From Cryptomeria japonica (Eukaryota; Streptophyta; Pinopsida; Cupressales; Cupressaceae), in the NCBI RefSeq assembly GCF_030272615.1, contig NC_081414.1, positions 821,559,896 through 821,623,895 on the forward strand: DNA of 64,000 nucleotides, given 5' to 3'. The position numbers and the translations under genes were made by a program. Under the pieces are notes generated by a model that saw only the letters and a list, made by a program, of their open reading frames with translations, did not search any database and had not been told where the DNA came from. Positions 56,642-64,000 of this stretch are shown here, piece by piece (position 1 is the first letter of the stretch; each line of letters begins with the position of its first letter).

Positions 56642-56731
56642 AGGACAGGGGCGTGGGGTGCCCTGGTCCTGCCAGGATAGAGGCGCTAGGCGCCCTGGTC
56701 CCTGGGACAGGGGCGCTGGGCGCCCTGGTCC
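56642..56731 (+). repeat. GC-rich ~30-bp tandem repeat in the G LTR
   Basis: Three imperfect units with the core GGGGCGCTGGGCGCCCTGG. Present in the right LTR at 63693-63782. The GGGCGCC parts are self-complementary. Confidence 0.85.
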
Positions 56732-57164
56732 TCCTGACAGACATCAATTATTAGCAGTTCAGACAGTTTTCCAGGCTGCAAAGTGGTAGTTTCAGGTGCA
56801 GAATCAGGACAGTGGTGCCCGCGCCCCCGTCCCGAACATTTCCACTCAGATTTTGACTCCGGGTATGCATTTGCATTTTTGTCTTGTCCTTGTGTTTACA
56901 GCTTTCCATAGTTTAAGTTCAATTCTGCAATCTTGTTATTATTTCGTACTTGAACTTTGGGGTTAGGAATTGAACTTGCATCATTTTATCTTTCAATTAC
57001 GACAAAGGAATAGAAATCCTAATAGGTAGCCCATGGCTCTCTCTTCCACAAAAAGAAGTAGCCAATTGTGTGATACCTCTAGGCTCTTTCGTATTCCACA
57101 AATGTGTGATTGAAAGTGAGATTAGGGCATGTTTGCTTAGTGTCACTTTTTCCACCACACATTT

Positions 57165-57182
57165 TGGTGAACTCGACGTGAA
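57165..57182 (+). promoter_or_regulatory. Probable primer binding site of element G
   Basis: TGGTGAACTCGACGTGAA starts with the required TGG three bases after the LTR end. The tRNA is not identified. Confidence 0.55.
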
Positions 57183-57507
57183 CTGCAATCTTCTCTAATT
57201 CTGATTTATGTTTTCAAATTTGAGTGTTTATGCTATTTCAAATTCAAATTTGTATTTACAAGTTTTAATTTCTTGCAAGATTCAAAAAATTTTAGAGGAA
57301 ATTTTTGCTAAAAGCTTAATTTTTCAATTCAAAGTTGAACTTTTGGATAACTTAATTGGGATCAATAATTTCAAATCTGATTTAGGAACTCATTTGAATC
57401 ATAAATTTCATTTTCTAAATCTACATTCTAAGTTCTTTCATTGGTTAAAATTAAACATTTCCTTCTATTTTGCATGTGTTATCATTTGAAAGAGGAAAAT
57501 TGTTGTC

Positions 57508-60500
57508 ATGATGCATTCATTTCATAGATGTGATAATGGGTTAGCTTCCTTTGCTTCAATTTTTCCTTCTCCTAATGAACCTCCCCCCATCTATAACAAC
57601 ATTTTAGTGCCTAAAAGAGTTGCTACCAATCCCTTTGAGACTCTCCCATGCTCTAAGGATGAAGACTTTAAGAGTGATCTTGACAATTCTCCTAAAATGT
57701 ACCCTTCCTATTTAGCTATCCTAGAGAAAGAGAATGATATCATAAACACCTTTCTTAATGTTACTTCACCTTCCCTACATGATGCCTCTCTAGGTGAAAA
57801 GGCATTGATGGACATTGACTTATTTTCTCCTAAAGTTGGTCCTTCCAATGGGGGCATGTTAGTGCAACAAGAGGTTATGAACACTTCTTTCAAAGATCTC
57901 CTTCCTAAGCATGAATCTTTGGAGAAATATGTTCATGTTCCTCCTAAAAAACACTCCCTTCATGAGGATCCTTTTGTGCAAGAAGATGAAATGATCCCTA
58001 CATTTCCTAGTGATGGCATTTCCTTTTCCAACAAAATTCCCACTAGAGATGATGAATTAATGATAAATGCTTACCCTTCTCCTAAAGTTTGTCTTACCCA
58101 TAAGCATCCCTTAGAGAAAGAAGATGAAATAATAAGCAATTTCCTTAGTTCTCTCTCCCCTAAAGATCATATTGAACATATTTTGAGGAAAGAGGATGAG
58201 TTTAACACATCTATTGATGCTCTCCCTCCTAAGGATGAGGAATTAATAAACAATGTTATCTCCTCTCCCGAAATTGACAATACTTCAAACATTCCTTTCA
58301 ACAACCTCACTTTTTGGGATGAACCATTAGGAGAAGGTGTAGATTATTCTCTACCCCATGAGAGAACCCTAGCCAAAGGGGATGAAATCAAGATTGAAAA
58401 CTCCCTTGATAGTTTCTCACCTTCCTTGAATCTCAATTATTCTCCCTCTAAAAATAAAGCATCTCCCTCTCCTCAACTTGGTTCTACTCATAAGGATACC
58501 CTAGTTCAAAGCAAGATGGTTAACATCTCTTTCAAAGATCTCCCTCTCAAAAGTGAGACTTTAGAGAGTAATGTTGATCCTTCTCCTAGAGAGTTTATTC
58601 CCCATGTAGATCCTTTGATGATAGAGGATGATATGACCTTTCCTAGTATTACTCTTCCTACTGGAACATCAATGCCTACCCCTTGTCTCTCTCCTAAAAT
58701 TGATTTAATCCACGATGAGATTTTAGTGCAAGAGAAGACTATCAATAGTTCTTCCAACACTTTTGTTCATTCCTCTAAACCATCCTCAATCAATTTGATA
58801 CGTGTGAATGAAACACCTAACAAACCTCTCTTCACTGTCCATGGTGCTTGTCCTTCTCAAAATTCTCAACCTCTAAATAAGCCTATCTTAGTGGTTCAAG
58901 GTGGTTATGCTAATGATTCTTTTTGCACTCCTAAGAAACCTATTATTACTATGCAAGGAGGTTATTCTACTAAGAGCCCTTATGAGTATGCTAAGCAACT
59001 GACTAGAGAGAGTTATCATGCGGTTGCCCATACTTATAATACTAGAAATAATAGGCAGCCGAATCTTCCTCCTATTACTCCAGTGTCTCTTCCTAATCCT
59101 CAACCAATTCTTCCGCAAGCTCCACGTATTTCACAAGTTCTCAGTAAGGAATATGACCTCATAGAACAACTTAAAGCTACCCCTGCTAAGATATCCCTTT
59201 GGGATTTGATCCAAACTTCTTCCGCTCATCATGGAATGTTACAAGATGCCTTGAAAGATTTGAATGTTCCTCCACCTAATACATCTAGTAATATAATGTC
59301 TTTGGTTAACTCTGTGATGAATCCTAAAGCTCAAATTGTGTTTACTCAAGATGAGTTGCCTACTAGTGAAATTCAACATCAATATGATCCCTTGATGATT
59401 GTGGTTATCATAAATGACACTGCTATAAGACGAACACTGGTAGATAATGGTTCTGGCCTTAATGTGTGTAGCATTAATCTATTGCATAAGATGAATGTGG
59501 ATACATCCCTTATCGAGCCTGACTCTCGTCCCATTTGAGGCTTTGATAATGTGGCTAAGTCTTCATTAGGTATTATCACCTTACCCATCACAGTGGGACC
59601 TATTACTTTGCCTACTCCTATCCATGTTATGTTGGGAAATCTAACATACAACTTGTTATTAGGGAGACCTTGGATTCACAGTATGCAAGCTGTCCCCTCT
59701 ACATTGCATAGACAAGTTAAATTTATTTATAATAATAAGACATATACCTTGATAGGTGATACTAATTTTCAAGCTTGTTTGCAAACATCTACTTCCAAAG
59801 GGAGTTCTTCTAAGCCTTCCTCTTCTAGTGATGACTCATTAAACAAGATACCTATGGATGAATCATCACCCTCTGATAATCAAAATTCTTTGGATGAGTC
59901 TGAAGTTCTTGAAGAAGATTCTTCTCAACTTGAATCTACACATGAAAAGGCTTTTGATCCTGAGAAGGTTCTTGCAGAAGACGATTGGGGATCTCTTGAT
60001 TTCAATCCCACCTTTGTAGGTGAGTATAGGGTTCCTCCTAGAGAGCTTAAAGTTAAAAAGAAGGAAGAAACTAGAGATCAATCAATCTTACCTGAACCTA
60101 TGAGCAATAATTTTGTGGCCGCTTCTTCTCCTCACACCTCTAATTCTAAAGAATTTGATTCTTTGTCTTATGAAAAACCACCTTCTCTTTCTGAAATGGC
60201 TAATCCTTATGGTCATGGTTTCCACATTTTGGCTAAGAGTGGCTATAGTGGAAATGGTTGTGGTGCAAATGAACAAGGAATTAAAGTTCCGTTAGAACAT
60301 AACATGCATGAATATTCATTTGGACTTGGATATAATCTTTCTAAGCCCACCAAAGCATCTAAAAGACCATCTCTCAATGTGAATGCTATATTTAGTAGTG
60401 ATGATGATCTCACTTCAACTAAATCATCTTCTACTTCTATCAACTCTCATTCCCCTCATAAGGAAATCTTGGCGATGAACAAATCTCTCTATGAATCCCC

Positions 60501-60726
60501 TCAAATTTCTAAATCCACTTATGAATCTTTATCTCCTATTCATCATAAAGTCCTTTTCTCCAGGGATAAGGCTCTAATAAATTACACTCATCCCTCTTCT
60601 AAGATTTCTTGTGACTTTCCTTCTTCAATTTTTATCATTTTATACATGTTTTTGATCTCACTTATAGTTGAGCATTTAGCATGTCATATTCAAATACCTG
60701 ATTCAATCTATCATGTCTTTAAATAA
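57508..60726 (+). pseudogene. Element G protein: repetitive N-terminus, retropepsin, G-patch
   Basis: One frame of 1,073 codons with a single internal stop, TGA at 59536, in the context RPI-stop-GFDNVA where CGA (Arg) is likely. Residues 1-500 are a low-complexity Pro/Ser/Asp region with repeated words (VNISFKDLP, LVQEK, PSPK, LKDDE-like). Then a retropepsin: RRTLVDNGSGLNVC (Asp-Asn-Gly at residues 646-648), ITLPITVGPI, YNLLLGRPWIHSMQAVPS. A G-patch follows at about residues 900-930 (YGHGFHILAKSGYSGNGCGA then NEQG). Protease and G-patch resemble those of D. There is no capsid domain or zinc knuckle that I can see. A shorter ORF in the same frame (57208-57489) ends just upstream and might be an N-terminal piece. 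Confidence 0.82.
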
Positions 60727-62536
60727 CATTAATGGCTATTATGTTGCTCATCATTATGTGACATTGGTAGCTCATTTACTGGGGGCTCATTGTCATTCAT
60801 GATGGTACAATTTCAAGTGCAATCATATTTTTGAAGCAACATAATAGCCTAATATTTCTATGTTATCTCTTGTTCCTATGAGGTATTAATGTGGAAATAT
60901 TGATCATCTTTTCTTTAGAATCCTCTTTTCCTAGATATGGGAGAAGATGTGTTTTCTCTTTCTTATCATACCCACTTCTTGTGAGGAGCATTTTACATAC
61001 ACTAATGTCTTTCTTGCATGAACTCATGTGAGTATGTAGTACATTTTGCTTATGTTTAAATCCCTCCCTAGAAGATTGTGTAAGTCCTTCTCATTGTCCT
61101 TATCCTTGGGAGGCAATGATCTTTCCTTATTTTTATCTAAGGATCCACTTTTTCCTATTTCGTGGATGGTGTGAACTTTATTACTTGATGTTATTCCTTG
61201 TATGCATTTTTTGTTGTTTGTTCAAGGATTCTCTCTCACAAGAGGTGTAATTCCTTGACTACAACCTCTTTTGCACTTGGTAAATACATCCATAATGAAT
61301 TCACTCTCCCCCGATTGGGTTAAAAAGAGCGTCATCCTTCATTAAGAATCACTTTCACCTCGCAAGAGAAGGAAGTATTGCATTCTTATTCTCTTCTTTG
61401 TCTTATTCTAGAAGATGTTATAAGACAATTCCTCTTAGAGATAGGTGTCTTTTGTACAAAGACCTCTTCTCCTCTAAGGATCTCCTTTACACATACTACA
61501 AGATATCCCTTTTCAACTATCTTATCCTTGCTTAAAGAGTGCAAAAACTCCCTTGCTTGGATCTATGACATTGTTACATTTTTGGGGTATCTTCTTTTGT
61601 GATGAAGGTAGGTATCCTTGTTCTACTTTACTTATGACATAAACATTACACTTTTTGAGCAATGGGTCATTCTCGGAACCAGAGCACAGACTCTTAGAGC
61701 GAGATGTCTCCATTTTTCTTTTATGCAAGGTGATTATTCTCAGAACCAGAGCACAGACTCTTAGAGCGAGATGTCACGCTTTTGTACTATACATATACAT
61801 GTTGTAGCATACTCGGGCATAGACTCCTATGGGGTTCTTCTAACCTCACTTATACACACATGCACGAGGTTGAGTGGAACTAGCGGCATAAGGCTAGACT
61901 TTCTCATTCTCCTCCCTTACATGGATCACCTAGACAGACTCTAGGGGCTAGTTTTCCATGTCCTTTTTCCCATGGATCACCTAGACAAGATCTAGGGGCG
62001 AGAAGTCCATGTTTTCTCTCTCATTATTCTTCTCATGGATCACCAATGTGTGTATTCATGCTTTTTTCCTTTCTTTTCTTCTCTTTGCATTTTGTTTCCA
62101 TTCACATCCTTCATCTTGTGTTAGAGAACTCTCAAATCCTCACACTCTTTGTTGTGTTGGAATTGAGATTTAGTCCTCTTTCTTACCAAATGATTCTCCA
62201 TTAGTTTTTGATCTCAAATCTTCTTGTGAGCATTTGTCATCAATATTCTTTAACAATTCGAAGTGGTAAACATGATACCCTGTTTCAACTCACTAAAATT
62301 AGCAAGCCAAAACAGGGGGGGGCATATAGCTACCCTCGAATTTTCATCACCTTCCTTAGTAAGCATTAGGTGATTTTGTGATCTAACATGTGGTTTTGTA
62401 GGTTGTGGTTCTTAACTGAGTACTGCAGATGCCGCTGGGGGCTTCATCCGACAACTTATGGATATATCCTTTTTCAAATAATGTTTACTTTTCTGTACTT
62501 TAGCTTGCATATGCACGTAGTGTTCATATGACTGCT
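60727..62536 (+). other. 3' non-coding region of element G with short repeats
   Basis: No gene is supported. Repeats: a 39-bp unit at 61670-61708 and 61738-61776 (AGAGCACAGACTCTTAGAGC inside), and CATGGATCACCTAGACA at about 61921 and 61972 followed by TCTAGGGGC. A hairpin CCCTGTTT/AAACAGGG lies at about 62279-62318. Confidence 0.6.
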
Positions 62537-62551
62537 AAAGTGGGGGCTAAA
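62537..62551 (+). promoter_or_regulatory. Polypurine tract of element G
   Basis: AAAGTGGGGGCTAAA directly before the 3' LTR start. Confidence 0.85.
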
Positions 62552-64000
62552 TGTAGCATCGTAAATTGTACGCTCTTGCTAGGGTGGTACAATTTCACAC
62601 CTAGTTTAGCACCCGCCTTGGCGCATTTTGCATTTTGCATTGCATTTCCCCTTTAGCACTTAATTAATTAAATTAATTAGGTCTAAGGTCCTATTTCATC
62701 ATCTTCCACATCATAAAGTTGGGCCCTTTCATTAAAGTGTGCCCCTTTCATTTTATTCCTCCAATACATCATTTAATCAAAAACCCTAATTAGGTCCTAT
62801 TTTGAACTTGGGGGCTTGATTTCGAGGGTCAAAACATCTTGAAATCAGCTGTAACTTCGGGATTCTCTCTAAAATCATCATATCCGTTGGCCCTAAAAAT
62901 TTGGTGAAAAGTTGTCGGGACCATGGCGCCTGGCGTGCACATGGTCCCGGACATTTTTCCCGAAATTTTAGGAGCACGATCCAATCATAAAATAAAGCTT
63001 AACCCCAAGAAATTGGCAGGAGATTCAATCTCTAGGTCGGCCAAAAGTTGAGCTTAAGACCTAGGGTTTCATATATAAGAGCTCTCTTTCTTCATTTGAA
63101 AGGATCCAAGATTTTTGGTTTCAAGGGCCTTCTATGCAGCGAAAGAGCAGATCTTTGAAGACTTCAACAACATTCAACATCCATCCATCAAGCATTCATC
63201 AATTTCATTTATCCATTTAGGGCTTTGAAGGCATTGAAGAGCAATAAGGGATCACTGACTGAAGATTGGCTTGTACCCCTCCCTTGGGGTTGGGTATGAT
63301 TTCATGTTGTTTTCATGTCTTTGCATAAGCCTCATTATGTCACTTACATTCATGCTTTAGATCACTTGGCATCTTGATTTGGAGCATTTACATTGTCATT
63401 TACAAGCAATTAGGGTTTACTTTCTAGGTTGCTCTAGTTTGCTTACTTGCATTTTAGATCTTGCACACACACAAGGTCTGCACACACATTACTTTTACAA
63501 TACAACTTGGCTATTCGTGGAGGTGGAAATCACCGAAGCGGGGGTTTGACCAAGGCAAAACCCTATATAGCCGCCCAAACACCTTTTTCAGATATAAGTG
63601 CAGATTTCAGGATTCAGACGACGCCGCAAGTTGTAGATCTGAAAGAAGCAGACGGAGACGGAACCACACACCAAGTTTCAGAGCAGAAGACCAGGACAGG
63701 GGCGTGGGGTGCCCTGGTCCTGCCAGGACAGGGGCGCTAGGCGCCCTGGTCCCTGGGACGGGGGCGCTGGGTGCCCTGGTCCTCCTGACAGACAACAATT
63801 TTTAGCAGTTCGAACAGTTTTCCAGGTTGCAAAGTGGCAGTTTCAGGTGCAGAATCAGGACAGTGGTGCCCGCGCCCCCGTCCCGAACATTTCCACTTAG
63901 ATTTTGACTTCGGGTACGCATTTGCATTTTTGTCTTGTCCTTGTGTTTACAGCTTTCCATAGTTTAAGTTCAATTCTGCAATCTTGTTATTAGTTCGTAC
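62552..64000 (+). repeat. Element G 3' LTR, cut by the window end
   Basis: Matches 55501-56949 base for base in length. ORFs here repeat those of the left LTR and are not genes. Confidence 0.95.

Larger units (their letters stand above)
55501..57161 (+). repeat. Element G 5' LTR
   Basis: Starts TGTAGCATCG; the end is placed at CCACCACACA before TTT and the primer site. A TATA box (TATATAAGAG, 56021-56030) is conserved in the right copy. It contains a hairpin and a GC-rich repeat, listed separately. The end is inferred because the right LTR leaves the window. Confidence 0.88.
49142..64000 (-). mobile_element. Element F: two-ORF LTR retroelement, relative of E, split by G
   Basis: On the minus strand: 5' LTR (beyond the window, then 55500-54868), primer site, ORF1 (54796-53684), ORF2 (53378-50036), polypurine tract (49843-49832) and a 3' LTR truncated at 49142. 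The plan equals that of E. No protease, RT or integrase is seen. Element G lies within its 5' LTR from 55501. Confidence 0.8.
55501..64000 (+). mobile_element. Element G: large non-autonomous LTR retrotransposon with protease and G-patch
   Basis: LTRs begin TGTAGCATCG at 55501 and 62552; all 1,449 bases of the right copy present align to the left without net indel. Inside are a primer-site-like sequence, one long frame (57508-60726), an 1.8-kb non-coding 3' region with repeats, and a polypurine tract. RT, RNase H and integrase are absent and there is no room for them. By eye the LTRs differ by about 40 substitutions (2.8%), about 36 of them transitions. Confidence 0.9.

Noticed and set aside
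63447-63900. ORFs of about 100 codons in the G LTRs
   Set aside because: Overlapping in several frames in the GC-rich repeat, with differing stops in the two LTRs.

Overview
The window is nuclear plant DNA made almost entirely of nested LTR retrotransposons. I found no host gene, rRNA, tRNA or CRISPR array. Two chromovirus-type Ty3 polyproteins, several TAT (Ogre-like) Ty3 elements, plant-type initiator-Met primer sites and a Plant Mobile Domain (PMD) gene all point to a seed plant. The nesting, kilobase-scale LTRs and decayed copies suggest a very large genome such as a conifer or other gymnosperm; that last step is inference.

Layout, left to right. Element C (+, TAT-like) supplies 1-3907 and 17788-~21790. 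It has a Pro/Ser/His-rich sense ORF, an antisense PMD gene, a polypurine tract and a 3' LTR with a 47-bp minisatellite. Element A (+, 3908-17782, identical-length 1608-bp LTRs, CATCC target duplication) sits inside C and cuts the PMD gene. A is a chimera: its own gag-protease-RT is joined at about 8482 to the 3' two thirds of a second chromovirus (A2, RT-RNase H-integrase-chromodomain plus a ~4.5-kb LTR ending at 16003), after which A's chromodomain tail and 3' LTR resume.

Element E (-, ~21800-28560) has a Met-tRNA primer site, several polypurine tracts and two long ORFs, but no RT or integrase. Element D (-, TAT) occupies ~28560-29506 and 38354-49141: LTR, primer site, long leader, and gag-protease-G-patch-RT-RNase H-second RNase H-integrase. 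Element B (+, 29512-38353, ACTTG target duplication) is inserted in the end of D's integrase. B is an RT-less TAT derivative whose single frame runs protease to integrase.

Element F (-, 49142 to beyond the window) is a second member of E's two-ORF family. Element G (+, 55501 to beyond the window) is inserted in F's 5' LTR. G carries one 1,073-codon frame with a retropepsin and a G-patch and no RT or integrase.

How they relate: only D is a near-complete autonomous design, and it is dead (its RT active site reads YVND, with frameshifts and stops). B and G look like passengers of TAT elements. E and F look like passengers of an initiator-Met-primed element, possibly a Sirevirus/copia type. Reading frames are kept over kilobases and broken mainly by stop codons explainable as C-to-T changes at CAG, CAA or CGA (or G-to-A at TGG), as expected for methylated, silenced plant transposons. 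The best candidate for something undescribed is the E/F family, whose ~1,100-codon second ORF I cannot assign to any family.
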